Assembly: GCA_011033025.1 (NCBI GenBank)
Contig: WFMF01000342.1
Span: 62,001-126,000 of the forward strand
Source: Beroe forskalii
Taxonomy: Eukaryota; Ctenophora; Nuda; Beroida; Beroidae
Reading direction: 5' to 3'
DNA: 64,000 nt
Position numbers and translations under genes: made by a program. The notes beneath the pieces are model-generated. The model was not told the DNA's origin, ran no database searches, and saw only the letters and a list, made by a program, of their open reading frames with translations. Numbering within the stretch: the stretch's first letter is position 1; every line of letters begins with the position of its first letter. Of this stretch, positions 48,334 through 59,684 are shown piece by piece.

Positions 48334-48433
48334 NNNNNNNNNNNNNNNNNNNNNNNNNNNNNNNNNNNNNNNNNNNNNNNNNNNNNNNNNNNNNNNNNNN
48401 NNNNNNNNNNNNNNNNNNNNNNNNNNNNNNNNN
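48334..48433. other. Assembly gap of exactly 100 N
   Basis: 100 undetermined bases, a conventional length for a gap of unknown size. It separates locus copies A and B. Confidence 0.99.
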
Positions 48434-48622
48434 CTCAAGATAAGATAAGATAAGATAAGATAAGATAAGATAAGATAAGATAAGATAAGATAAGATAAGA
48501 TAAGATAAGATAAGATAAGATAAGATAAGATAAGATAAGATAAGATAAGATAAGATAAGATAAGATAAGATAAGATAAGATAAGATAAGATAAGATAAGA
48601 TAAGATAAGATAAGATAAGATA
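48434..48622. repeat. (TAAGA)n microsatellite
   Basis: About 37 uninterrupted copies of the 5-bp unit start directly at the contig edge. Copy A has only a few units, split by a MITE. Confidence 0.97.
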
Positions 48623-49197
48623 ATATTTTTGACATAACATCAACTCAAATATTCAAACTAATAGCAATGACTTCATAAACCAGCCATTGATATTGAGATC
48701 AAAATGAAGCATACCCCTGTAATCAGCACCATGCCAACAGGATATCAAAGTCAATTTCATACAGAATTTGTAAAAATATTTTACCTAGCGCCCGAATATT
48801 TTAACACTTACGTGTCGACTTGTCGAGTAAAATTACAACTTTTGTGCGCGGCGCACCAAAATATCTGAAATTTTGTAGTGCCAGTTATAAATCAGATTAG
48901 AACTGCATATTTTGCGGAAATTGCGGAAAAATAATGACATGACATGATGCATAACATTTATATGTAGCATAAAAATAAAATTAAATATACGTTATTACCC
49001 GATTTCAGCCGGCGCACTCGCTGGCGCTTCTGAGCCACGCGCGCGCACGCAAAATTTTGACTGTGTGTAGCGTAGCTGTAGTCAGATCCGTAATTAACTT
49101 GCTAAACATGTGTACCCCTGTTATCGTGTCGCGGCGCATTTTCTCAGAAAATGAACAGTGTCAGAAAATGAATAGGGAATTGGAAGCGCGCGGCGCG

Positions 49198-49289
49198 TTG
49201 TCAGACGTTGTCTGACCATTATTTCAGCGGACGCGCGCGCTTCGCGCGCGCGCCCGCCGAAGGCTAAGGGGTCAGACAACGTCTGACAA
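49198..49289. mobile_element. 92-bp Mutator-like MITE
   Basis: Inverted ends TTGTCAGACGTTGTCTGACC and its exact reverse complement are flanked by a perfect 9-bp duplication, CGCGGCGCG (49189-49197 and 49290-49298). Copy A has the single, empty site near 44075. The centre is an alternating CG palindrome. A 9-bp duplication fits Mutator-like elements. Confidence 0.88.
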
Positions 49290-49485
49290 CGCGGCGCGTA
49301 CACACACACAAACACACCTATGCGGGTTTAGGAAGTAATTTACTCAAGGAGAGCTTTTTGTTACCAAATATTTCAATTTTAGAGAAATTTTCACATCATC
49401 TTGCATTTTTTGTCCCTAAAGCTAAGTGTCTCCACTACGTCACTAAAACAAAAGTATGACAAGATTCTATTGCAACGGTTTTAAC

Positions 49486-50104
49486 GATCCAATGCCTTAT
49501 CTATAGAGGTGTATGGGTAAACTACAAACATAACAAAATACTGCATATCGATTTTCTAATTCAAGGATTGACATGAGATAAAGGAAGAGACTAAACTGTG
49601 AATCATCAGCGGTTACCCTACAGTTGTAAGGTCTCCCTGCCATCTGCGATGAAAGGTGTACCATCAGCAGGTGACAAAGGAAACGGAGGGGTTTCGGCCC
49701 ACGTGCCCCTCACAGCTTACAACTGCAAGGCTGGGGCCACCCAGGACTCCGGATTCCTGAGCAACACAGTTTAGAGGGAAGGGGTAGAAAAAAGAAAGAG
49801 TTCAGTAGAGGTGAAAGATCAATGATTGCTATAATTGTGGAATATCTTAATATAAAGCTATTAAAACCTGAATTTGAACGTTGAAATAAAGGAGGTTGCA
49901 GGCATCTGCCTGTCCAGCCCACATTCAGTCCCAGGCTAATCATACAGAAAGTTATTTGAGGTCAGCAACAAGCTGCATAACTAACCAGTACAGAATGTGA
50001 AGAACCTCGCGTGCCAATACCTAAACAAATTGATCTAAAATTGTACTGTTATCTAAAATTGCATATTTTTGAAAAACTAAGCTATTCTTATTAAGGCAAC
50101 GTTT
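49486..50104. other. Copy-B-specific 619-bp segment
   Basis: Absent from the corresponding point of copy A (about 44273). Its start (CTTATCTATAGAGGTGTATG) resembles 42205-42235. It contains inverted CTACAGTTGTAAGG / CTTACAACTGCAAGG words at 49619 and 49717. No ORF that I trust. Confidence 0.6.
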
Positions 50105-50592
50105 AATCTGCAATGGTTTGCTGTTCAAAGTCATCATCAATAAAATCTGACAAAAGGAGGATGATTCTGGGAAAACAGCTGCCAAAGCTTTCAGATTTAT
50201 GCTTGATAACTGTAAAACTTTACCAAAAGATATGAATTTTCATTTGATTTATATGTATATTTTTCAACAGTGATGGTGTTAAACAACTCTTAACTGTCCC
50301 TCACTGTAGTAATAATACAAAAAATTGTACTGATGAGTACACTGGTGCCCATAGGGATTCTGAATACTATGTACTTACCTGCTGAAAGATGCACAATGAA
50401 GTATAATAAAACCTAACCTTCTCTGTAGAACAAATACAGTCATCTTTGTAGTCTAGCCTAACCTAATTTGTCTAGCATACTCATCTGCATGGTCTTATCT
50501 TGGGGAGTAAAGTCTTGTAGAAACTTTATAACTCTCTGAATCAAGCCAACTTTAAGTTCCTTATATTCTACATAAATGGTACTATTTTGAGG

Positions 50593-53500
50593 ATGGCTCT
50601 TGGCCGAATAGTTGCATTGTTTGTTGTTGCAGCACTGGCATTCTTGTCTGGAGCTACAGCTGAAGTTGAATGTGGTGGGAATGGATCTTGCAAATCTTGC
50701 ATTAATGGCACTTTTTCAGGAAAAGTAAGTGATTTGGTTATGAGTAATAGTATTGCTAATACATGCAATTTCATTGATTATAATAGAAACAATTTCTATT
50801 TTAATCATCATTTTTTTTTCAGATTAATGTTGAAATTGATTGCTTATAGCATTGACTGATTAATACATTGATTGGGGATTAGACTGAAACAAAATTTATT
50901 TTGTAATTTTGTATAGCTTTACATAACTCTGAATTGAAATTTTCAATAAGGTGGAAATGAATGGTCATAAGAAGTTTTATATTTAAGTGAAGAAGCATGT
51001 AAAAGGAAAAGAAATTTTGGAAAAGAAATTTATTTTTAATCATCAATTTGGAATACAATAAAAATAAGCTACACAAAAAATTCCTCACCTTGACCCTTTA
51101 AATAAATAACCCAACATGCTTTAAACAGTACACAACTTCATTTTTGCGCTTTTTGCATGTCGACCCGATAGCAGCTTAAGATAATCTATGGTTGCACGAT
51201 TGCAATTATTAAATTAGCCGTATTGTACTGTTTATTATCTAACTTTAAGTGCTACCCATGCCATCCGTCGCGTGCAGCCCATTGCCGCAAAGACTAAGCA
51301 TAAACAAACGCCACAATCCCACGCCAAACTGGCCGAGCCCACCGACGCGACACCAGCACTGCACCCACCGGGCATCGGCGGTGGCGCCCCATGCCCAGCG
51401 GGCGCTGCCCAGGCTTCGCCGGCCGGGTGACTGCACGACGCTGGTCCAGCCCGTATGACCGACCCAAGCATGCGCGCTGCCGCACTTGGGGGCGCAGCAA
51501 CCGAGCGGCAGCGCACAACCGATCAGGGAGGGCATGGGTGAGAACCTATTCTCAGGTAACCGACAAAGCGCCAAGGCTTAGTCTGCCTGTATGTCCGGTC
51601 GAAGCACGAGGACTCAGGGCCCTAGTCGGCTTAATGGTAGGTTCGGTGGTCGTGACACTTCACTTTGAATCAAGATAAAACCATAAAATATTGACATGGG
51701 TCATGGACACACACCGTCCACACTTATTTATATTTATAGGCGCGATGGTGCTCATGTCCATTATAATATACACTGCGCTCACTTTTCACACCATTGAAAC
51801 TATGCCTAATAGTAATATCAAGTATTCATGCGTAAAATTTCTAATAAAATTTTTTAAGTATAAAGTATTTAATTGCTGATTTCTAAACTTTCTAAGTGCG
51901 TACTTAAATTCATAATAAAATATATTAGATAAAACGAAGATCGAACCGATATAGGCAGGGGTGGATCCAGGCCAAAAAAAGTGGCGGGGTTGTTGGCAAG
52001 CAAAGCGATCTAGCCACCTACAAGAATTTTAAATCTTCCTCCCAGACCCATTTTTAAGATTTCTGTGGCCTGCTTGTTTCGCTTGCGAAATACTAAAAAC
52101 AAATGCAAGGAACGGCAATAATATTTGGAATCATAATCTTTATTGATCTTTTTGAGCGCCGCAGGCGAAAATTTTGAAAATCCAAGACTGCCTTTAACCA
52201 ATTTGGTTACATAATTTATTACAACAGCCCGCTGCTGTCGAAAATCTTCAAGGTGTTTGGTATCTGAATCTGCGTCTGAAGTCAATTTTATAACATGCAT
52301 AACTGTGTAATTTAATAACAGCAGCCTGCCGCAGGCAAAAAAATTTAACGTTTAACATATGCAGTTTCTGTATCTAAGACCGAATTATTAACATTATTTG
52401 ATCACAACACGCCGCAGGCGAAAATTTCTATAATCTATATCTGTGATGTGTCTCAGACCAATTTGGCTACAAAATTTTATCATTGGAGCCTGCTGCGGGC
52501 AAATTTTTTAAAGATTTTGCATCTGAATCAGCCTCTAGGATCAATTTATTGATCTATAATCTGATCTCATCAGCCTGCTGCAGGCAAAAATTTTCAAGGT
52601 TTCAATCTGAATTCGCATCCAGGATCAATTTGGAAATGTATAATTTGATTACAACAGCCCACTGCTCACAATCCCAACAACCCCACTCTAAAAACAACAA
52701 CCCCACAACCCCACTACAACCCCAAAGCAGAAAGAGTGGCGGGGTTGCAACCCCGCCACAACCCCATTGTAGATCCACCACTGGATATAGGCTGGAGGCA
52801 ATTGCACTATACAAGAATTCACAAGAATTGCCTGCCAGTGCATTTCTTGTTGCCTTTTGTTCCTGTATGCAGGTGTTTATTGGGGGATGCCACTGTCCCA
52901 ATTGTCCCTAAGTCAAAAAAGTGGATTGGGACAGGGACAAATGGGTCATTTGGGACAAATGGATCAATTGGGACAGAGAAAATGGGACAATTTGGACTCA
53001 AAAAGTGACTTGCAACTGATAAAAATGGGACAATTGGGACAGATGAAACAGAAAAATGGGTCTCGAAAAATGAATTGGGACAAGGAAAAATGTGACATTT
53101 AGGACAAATGTGACATTTGGGACAATTGGGACAAATGTGAAATTTGGTACAAATGTGACATAATTTGGACAGATGTGACATTTGGGAGGAATAGAACATT
53201 AAGGACTGAGATAAATGGGATACTCCAGTAGCTGAGGGCTGTGCAGTGTACTTTTCATTCTCCATGCAGTTTCTCAACGGTTTTCGTTAGTTTGAAGCAT
53301 AATAAAGAAATCCTGGTAGGTAACATTATGTGAATCGAGCGTCCTGGGGGGGTCGAGGGCCACGCCCATTTTTGCCTTTATGGTGTTATGAGACTGGGAT
53401 TATTTCGACTTCTGATGGTCATAATGACTTCGGGAATTGATTCAGGATGTTCATCTCATCGAGGGGAACAACTTTTCTCTGACAACTTTTTTTGTCAGAT

Positions 53501-56500
53501 GATTAGTTAATTGGCCAATTAGCTAATTGGGTAATTTTCAAAAATCCGAAAAAAAATTTTTCGGCTTTAAATGATCACAATTGCATGAAACGTGGACAAA
53601 AGTAGTTTTTAAGAATATTTTTCACTTAAAAAATTTTCTGGACTTAGAAAAATTTTGAGCGCAAAAAATGAAATTTTCATTTTTGCATCCTTAAACTTTG
53701 TCCAACAATGTTTGGCTACTAAAAGTCAAGTGGGCTCTCTTCAAAACTGGTTGCAGAGCCATGATCACCACTGTTGACAAGCAGCTGACAACCCTTTATT
53801 GTGACGATCTAAACCATGGTGCTCAGAGAGCTGCCTCCACTGTCTACATGCAGAGGAAGGAGCTGAAGAGGAAAATTGTCACAACTGAATTTCTCAAATG
53901 AGCGCATTGCTGCTGATGCCTCCACCTGAAGCCATGTGCTGCCTATCCTTTCCATTGCTACGCCACTTGATAGCCAGATGGACCCACTAAGCTGCCCTGC
54001 GAGGAGAACTCGTGTTCTCCCCGGGACTTGGAACACCCATCATCCTTATTGCGAACTCTTTCTCTCACAACAACCAGTGTCTCCTGGTGGACAGGGACAA
54101 CAAGTGCAATCAATGGATCATGGATGGCACCTGCAAGTCCTCACTCAACCTCTACAGTCTACAAGCACCTATTCACCATCCATGACTACTTCCCAGACGA
54201 ATTGCCCTTCCTTCTTCTATGGACTCCTCAAACCGTCCTGGCAAGACCACTACCCTCTTCAAGCAACTCTTTGGGGAAGTTGAAACCTGTTGACCCTTGC
54301 AACCCTCCTCCATCCTCCTGTACTACGAGCCGACAATCTACAATGCTGTGGCCTTCTACCACCGGGAGTTGCAACTTTCACTTTAAGAATTCCCCTTCAA
54401 GCAATATCTGCCGAGCAGAACTTCTTGATGAGTAGGTACCTGCAGATTGAGAACTCACCAAAGAAAGACTTCGCCAAGATTGGAGCTATTTCCTTTGTTC
54501 TAGTGGGTGATGCTCAGTAAGTGAAGGACACTCCAGCGCCTTTTCCAGTATACATGGCTGCTTTCAGTTTCACCTCCCCAAAACAGCACAGTACTGCAAG
54601 ACGTGATTTTACATCAATTGACGTCTTTACTCTCAGAACTCAGAAGTCGTCTGGGAGCTAAGACGCCATTTGCTGATCAATTATCTATACCATGGCCAGT
54701 GGCCATGGTATCGATAATTGATCAGCAAATGGCTGGCCATTGGCTAGTAGCTGATCCTACTTTAATCTTAGATAATGCGCCATTATAAGTAGTGTATTCA
54801 AACATGATACAACAACAATATTTGTTGATATTGCTAGTGTCATTAATATCGAGCTGCCTTTTTGCGTCCAAAGCAGCTATGGGAGATGAATCCCAAAAAC
54901 CAAACCTTACCCTACTTTTCCTGATTCTTGGGCAAGGTTTCTTTTCTTATTGTTTTTTTTGGCTTCAGCTATAGTGAATTGATTAATTCAAACTTATTTT
55001 AACATTCATGTTTCGCCGAATAGTCACCATTCTTAGCGTGGCAGATCAGCAGTGTTTTGTCACTGGGGTCTGCTGATTCCAAATGTGGCTGAAGATAAGT
55101 GGTGTGGAAGAGGTCCCAATCTCGGTAGGCTTAAAGTAGGAGGTCGAGGCAGCCATGTTTGTAGAGATAAGGGGCATGGCAAGCTCTCCCGCAATTAGCA
55201 TCACCCACTAGAAGGAAATGGTCTCAATCTTGGTGAAGTCTTGAGCCCTCATTGGTGAGTTCTCAAACTGGTACCTACTCATCAGGAATTTCTGCTCGGC
55301 AGATATTGCTTGAAGGGGGATGCTTAAAGAGGAAGTTGCAACTCCCGGTGGTGGTAGAAGGCCACAGCATTGTAGATTGTCAGCTCGTAGTACAGGAGGA
55401 TGGAGGAGGGTTGCAAGGGTCACCAGGTTTCAACTTCCCCAAAGAGTTGCTTGAAGAGGGTAGTGGTCTTGCCAGGACGGTTTTGAGGAGTCCATAGAAG
55501 AAGGAAGGGCAATTCGTCTGGGAAGTAGTCATGGATGGTGAATAGGTGCTTGTAGACTGTAGAGGTTGAGTGAGGACTTGCAGGTGTCATCCATGATCCA
55601 TTGATTGCACTTGTTGTCCCTGTCCACCAGGAGACACTGGTTGTTGTGAGAGAAAGAGTTCGCAATAAGGATGATGGGTGTTCCAAGTCCCGGGGAGAAC
55701 ACGAGTTCTCCTCGCAGGGCAGCTTGGTGGGTCCATCTGGCTATCCAAGTGGCGTAGCAATGGAAGAGGATAGGCAGCACATGGCTTCAGGTGGAGGCAT
55801 CAGCAGCAATGCGCTCATTTGAGGAATTCAGTTGTGACAATTTTCCTCTTCAGCTCCTTCCTCTGCATGTAGACGGTGGAGGCAGCTCTCTGAGCACCAT
55901 GGTTGGAGTCGTCACAATAAAGGGTTGTCAGCTGCTTGTCAACAGTGGTGATCATGGCTCTGCAACCAGTTTTGAAGAGAGCCCACTTGCAGTAGTTTCT
56001 GTTAAATTATTCTTTCAAAACAGCAAAAAGCAACAAGAGTGACTTTTAGTAGCCAAACATTGTTGGACAAAGTTTAAGGACGCAAAAATGAAAATTTCAT
56101 TTTTTTCGCTCAAAATTTTTCCAAGTCCAGAAAATTTTTTAAGTGAAAAATTTTTCAAAATATTCTTAAAAACTACTTTTGTCCACGTTTCATGCAATTG
56201 TGATCATTTTAAGCCGAAAAAATTTTTTTCGGATTTTTGAAAATTACCCAATTAGCTAATTGGCCAATTAACTAATCATCTGACAAAAAAGTTGTCAGAG
56301 AAAAAGTTGTTCCCCTCGATGAGATAGACATCCTGAATCAATTCCGAAGTCATTATGACCATCAGAAGTCGAAATAATCCAGTCTCATAACACCGCATAA
56401 AGGCAAAAATGGGCGTGGCCCTACGACCCCCCAGGACGTCGATTCACATAATGTTACCTACCAGGATTTCTTTATTATGCTTCAAACTAACGAAAACCGT

Positions 56501-59500
56501 TGAGAAACTGCGTGGAGAATGAAAAGTACACTGCACAGCCCTCAGCTACTGGAGTAGGACTCAAATGGTTGCGTTTGTGAGCAGCATTTTAGCATTATTT
56601 TCCTCACAACATATGATATGAGAAAGATGGCAGTTCCAATGCAACAACAGCTGCTTCAACAACAGCTGCTTACTTACCTAGTATAGTAGAGTAGAAGTAT
56701 GGTTTAGGTAAATTGAGCAATCCGCTTAGGCCAGTATCACACCTGTATCACGTCAGAATCGCACTAGTATCAGGCCTACCTCACGCCAGCATCATGCCAG
56801 TATCACACTAGTATCACGCTAGTAGCATGCCAGTAGCACGCCATGCTGGCGTGTTACTGGTGTCCTGGCTTTAAGCTTGATTGGTGCAATACTGGCATGA
56901 TACTAAATTACTAAAGTGCTACTGGCATACTACTGGTGCAATACTGGTACCTGCTACTGGTGTGCTACTGGGCCTAAACAAATCGCTCAATTTATCATGG
57001 TTTAGTAGCATAGATATAAATTTCTGACAGAAATAGTCAGAAATTATTTGAATGATAAAACAGGGACAAATTTGAAAATCACTTATTTTTTCCCACTTTT
57101 TCATTTGTCCCAATTTTCCCAATTGTCGAGTCAAATGACAGTCCCTAACTCAAAAAAAGTAAATTGGGACAGGGACATTTGGGACTCTGACATTCTCCCC
57201 TTTATTTTCCCTCCCCCTTGCTAGAGGGTAAATTATTGCATTTCCAGTGCATTTCTTGTTGCCTTTTGTTCCTGTATGCAGGTGTTAATTTTCCCTCCCC
57301 CTTGCTAGAGGCTAAATGATTGCATAGTGCAGAAAAAAAAGTAAATGAAAAAATTAAACACTCAGTTTGTCACACATGTCTGTGAGTTGTGACACTAGGT
57401 GGTTCATACTTTCATTATTCATAATTAGTTCATGGAAAGCCACTTAATTTTTTCCTAACATTTGGCCAGAGTAATGCTGTTTGCCTTGAGCCATTCATAG
57501 GACAGGCTGATTCAGGATTCCAACCTGTTTATGCATTGCAAAATGCTATTATCTTGAAAAGTTTGCAACAAAAATGTACATTGTGCCCTTGCACAGCTTA
57601 AAACTCTGAAACTTTTTCTTTTCACTGTTTTCAACAACTGTGAGTTGTTGTTATATCTGAACAACTGAAGTTAGTATTTCCTCTGTCCATTGCTATTGTC
57701 AGTCAAAGTGACTCATTGTATGTATAAAAATCAATTAATTACTGTATTTTACTAATCAAGCATAGGCAGATACATTAGCAGAATGAAAATTTGGAAATAC
57801 TAGTTCTATGTATTGTAAAATTGTAACTAGGCCCCTTTTTTCATTGTTAATTCCTAGGTCATATGCCTATCTAGTATATATGTAAATTTATGCAATTTAC
57901 CTGGGTTGTTGGTATACTCATAAAATTGGTCAACTTCTCATGTCACAATGTCCTAGGGCTTCAGCTCTTTAGCAATTTAACTCATTCCAGTTATTAGTTT
58001 TCGATGGATGATTTAGTACCTCCTCTCAGTAATGAGAAATAATCTATTTCAGTGTGCTTGGTGTGCCTCCAACGAAACATGCCTTGCCTATGATCCAGTG
58101 TCAGACATCACCACTCTAAAGGGCTGTGGGAAAGACTTCTATGCCAGCAACTGTGTTGGTGAGTCTAAAATTAAATATCAATACCTATATTCATGATACT
58201 TGTTATTCAATATGAATATTTAATACCATACTGTTTCAAATAGATGTAGGTGAACGAAAGTTGCTTAACTGAAATAACGGATAATTGTTTATGAGCCGCT
58301 GTTCACAACTTTTTCCAGATCATGTTTAATCCTTCTTACAAGTGGCCAGTGCAACATTGTTTTTGTAGCATTCTAACCATTGATTGTAACCGAAAGTAGA
58401 GAACAAATTCCATCAACATTCTCAATTTCCAAGATTGCTAATTGTAACATCATTGGTTACAATATAATACAGATCACAAGACATTCTATGTAATCATGTT
58501 CTGTTCACTGTAGTGTCATAACGTGACACAACCCGCATCACATTATATTTCGTTACTTCATTAGTCACAATCTGAGATTCTCTTCAGGGTAGTATTCCAT
58601 CACCTGATCCCTTTGATAGTGATGCAAAATATGACAGGAGCATTGAGCAAACATGTTCTGTGTTATTTCTTCTTCTCAATTGCCTACATATGCACTGATC
58701 AAATTTGGCATGAAAATTTGAGGTCTAAAGACTAGGTTCCATGTGGCATGTGGAGCCTGGGGGCCCAAATGGCATATTATAAGCATAGTCATTCAGATTT
58801 GTATATAGTATGTAACAGTATACCCACTAATATCAACCCCCCTCTCCAGTTAACCACAAGCTGGTAATCATTGGAGCTGGTGTTGGGGCTGGACTCTTCC
58901 TGCTTGGTGTGACGGTTCTCACCATCTGGTGTTGCTGTTGTCGAGGACGCAAAGCTCGCCTCAAGAAAGTTGCAAAGGAAGAGGCTGAGTATCAGAGACA
59001 GAGAGACCAGATTTCTGCCAAGCATGAAGCGAGGTTAGATACCTTCTGCTAGAAATTAACATATCATACATGGTTGTTCCCATGCTGTACCTTCGACTTC
59101 AACTTTTATGTATTTCATATTTGGCTAATATAGAACTGATGCAATAAATAAACTAAAAGCATATTTTTCGGCTTATCAATAACTCAACAGTAGATGTTAT
59201 TATATTGTTAGTCATATAATATAAACCATCTGCTTTAATTAGTCGAATGTGTCAGAACTGTCATATTATGATAATATGATAAGGACAAAGAAACGTCAGC
59301 CTTTTAGAGTGGATATAATGGCCGACTTTTAATGCTTGAAAGCCTCATATTTAATCTATAATAATACTTGGCCCTTCCTTCCTTTTTGATGAACACAAAA
59401 TGGAACGTTTCATCACCATAAACTATTTCGAGCATCATTTGAAACGATCGATTGGATTATGGCCCATTAATTTTACATAACATTTCAGTCGGGCAGAGCG

Positions 59501-59684
59501 ACAAGAACAACATGACGCCATTCGCATGAAATACGGTAGGTTTCTGATTTCTTTACATTTCTCTATCTTGTGAGGTGTTTCAGTATTATCAATCTATATC
59601 AGTGTTTTTAATTTAAAAACTCAGCTCATCTATCGTTGTGTCTCAGGATTGAAGAAGCCCAACTCGTATGAAAGATTCGACTAG
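50593..59684 (+). CDS. PTTG1IP-like PSI-domain membrane protein
   Basis: Five exons: 50593-50724, 58053-58158, 58850-59033, 59489-59535 and 59647-59684 (TAG). All have GT-AG introns, and the phases join to 168 residues; human PTTG1IP is 180. Residues 1-23 are a signal peptide. Residues about 27-77 form a Cys-rich PSI domain (SCKSC, then CAWC at 45-48, then a C-x5-C stretch). Residues 84-106 are one transmembrane helix, followed by CCCC (107-110), a likely palmitoylation site, and a basic patch. The Glu/Arg/Gln-rich cytosolic helix and its end (MKYGL, then YERF) match the conserved PTTG1IP tail. YERF fits a YxxPhi sorting signal. The human protein binds securin (PTTG1) and moves between membrane and nucleus. 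Intron 1 is about 7.3 kb and transposon-filled. An AATAAA at 60483-60488 may end the 3' UTR. A duplicate exon 1 lies at 44898-45029. Confidence 0.88.
51245..51660. other. GC-rich island of unknown origin
   Basis: About 415 bp with much higher GC than the flanks and rich in CpG, inside the copy-B-specific segment. Open frames of 60-110 codons occur in nearly every frame on both strands, as expected from GC-rich sequence, and none shows a known domain. Candidates are a structural-RNA gene fragment, a retroelement 5' UTR or foreign DNA. I could not match it to rRNA or tRNA by eye. Confidence 0.45.
51956..52783. mobile_element. hAT-type non-autonomous element
   Basis: The ends CAGGGGTGGATCC (left) and GTAGATCCACCACTG (right) are imperfect inverted repeats, flanked by a perfect 8-bp duplication, GATATAGG (51948-51955 and 52784-52791). 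The interior has spaced copies of a palindromic GCCTGCYGCAGGC or CGCCGCAGGCG core followed by AAAATTTT, and ends with CAACCCCGCCAC. No transposase. Confidence 0.85.
52830..52873. repeat. Structured repeat, copy B
   Basis: Copy B equivalent of 45387-45432, with the same GCATTTCTTGTTGCC core and CTGTATGCAGGTG end. Confidence 0.6.
53221..56556. mobile_element. 3.3-kb element with ~1.3-kb inverted repeats
   Basis: Starts TACTCCAGTAGCTGAGGGCT and ends with its reverse complement. The arms, 53221 to about 54515 and about 55199 to 56556, are near-identical inverted copies. A GGA duplication flanks it (53218-53220, 56557-56559). Copy A preserves the empty site ATAAATGGGACTCAAATGG at 45778-45796. Each arm carries the same decayed coding sequence (sense on + in the left arm, - in the right), with pieces such as HNNQCLLVDRDNKCNQW and a P-loop-like NRPGKTTTLFKQLFG broken by stops and frameshifts. 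The centre (54516-55198) contains a 69-bp palindrome. The superfamily is not recognised; a 3-bp duplication would allow CMC/EnSpm-type, Harbinger-type or Academ elements. Confidence 0.88.
54665..54733. repeat. 69-bp near-perfect palindrome
   Basis: Two 34-base arms around a single central G at 54699, with one mismatch. The arms contain TTTGCTGATCAATTATC and ACCATGGCCA. It lies within the central unique part of the long-TIR element. Confidence 0.93.
57245..57286. repeat. Structured repeat, third close copy
   Basis: Another copy of the GCATTTCTTGTTGCC...GTATGCAGGTG family, flanked on both sides by TTCCCTCCCCCTTGCTAGAGG. Confidence 0.55.
57290..58052. other. PTTG1IP-like intron 1, 3' part
   Basis: AT-rich single-copy-looking sequence leading to the polypyrimidine tract and TTTCAG acceptor of exon 2. 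No other feature seen. Confidence 0.5.

Larger units (their letters stand above)
48434..57242. repeat. Locus copy B (right contig start)
   Basis: Colinear with copy A. Insertions present only here: a 92-bp MITE (49198-49289), a 619-bp segment (49486-50104), a 1.79-kb segment containing a hAT element (about 51004-52791), and a 3.34-kb long-TIR element (53221-56556). The shared parts are nearly identical, with scattered substitutions. Confidence 0.85.

Noticed and set aside
48434..48622. Telomere-like tandem repeat
   Set aside because: The unit is TAAGA/TCTTA, not TTAGGG or TTAGG, and it is interstitial at a contig edge.
48314..48643. Minus-strand frames of ILSYL repeats
   Set aside because: Translation of the (TAAGA)n microsatellite and N gap.
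51235..51678. Several overlapping frames of 69-109 codons on both strands
   Set aside because: Expected from a GC-rich island with few stop codons; none has a recognisable domain.
53936..54435. Pro/Ser-rich frames of 115-135 codons in the left arm of the long-TIR element
   Set aside because: The more protein-like reading changes frame repeatedly and has stops in both arms, so no intact gene is claimed.
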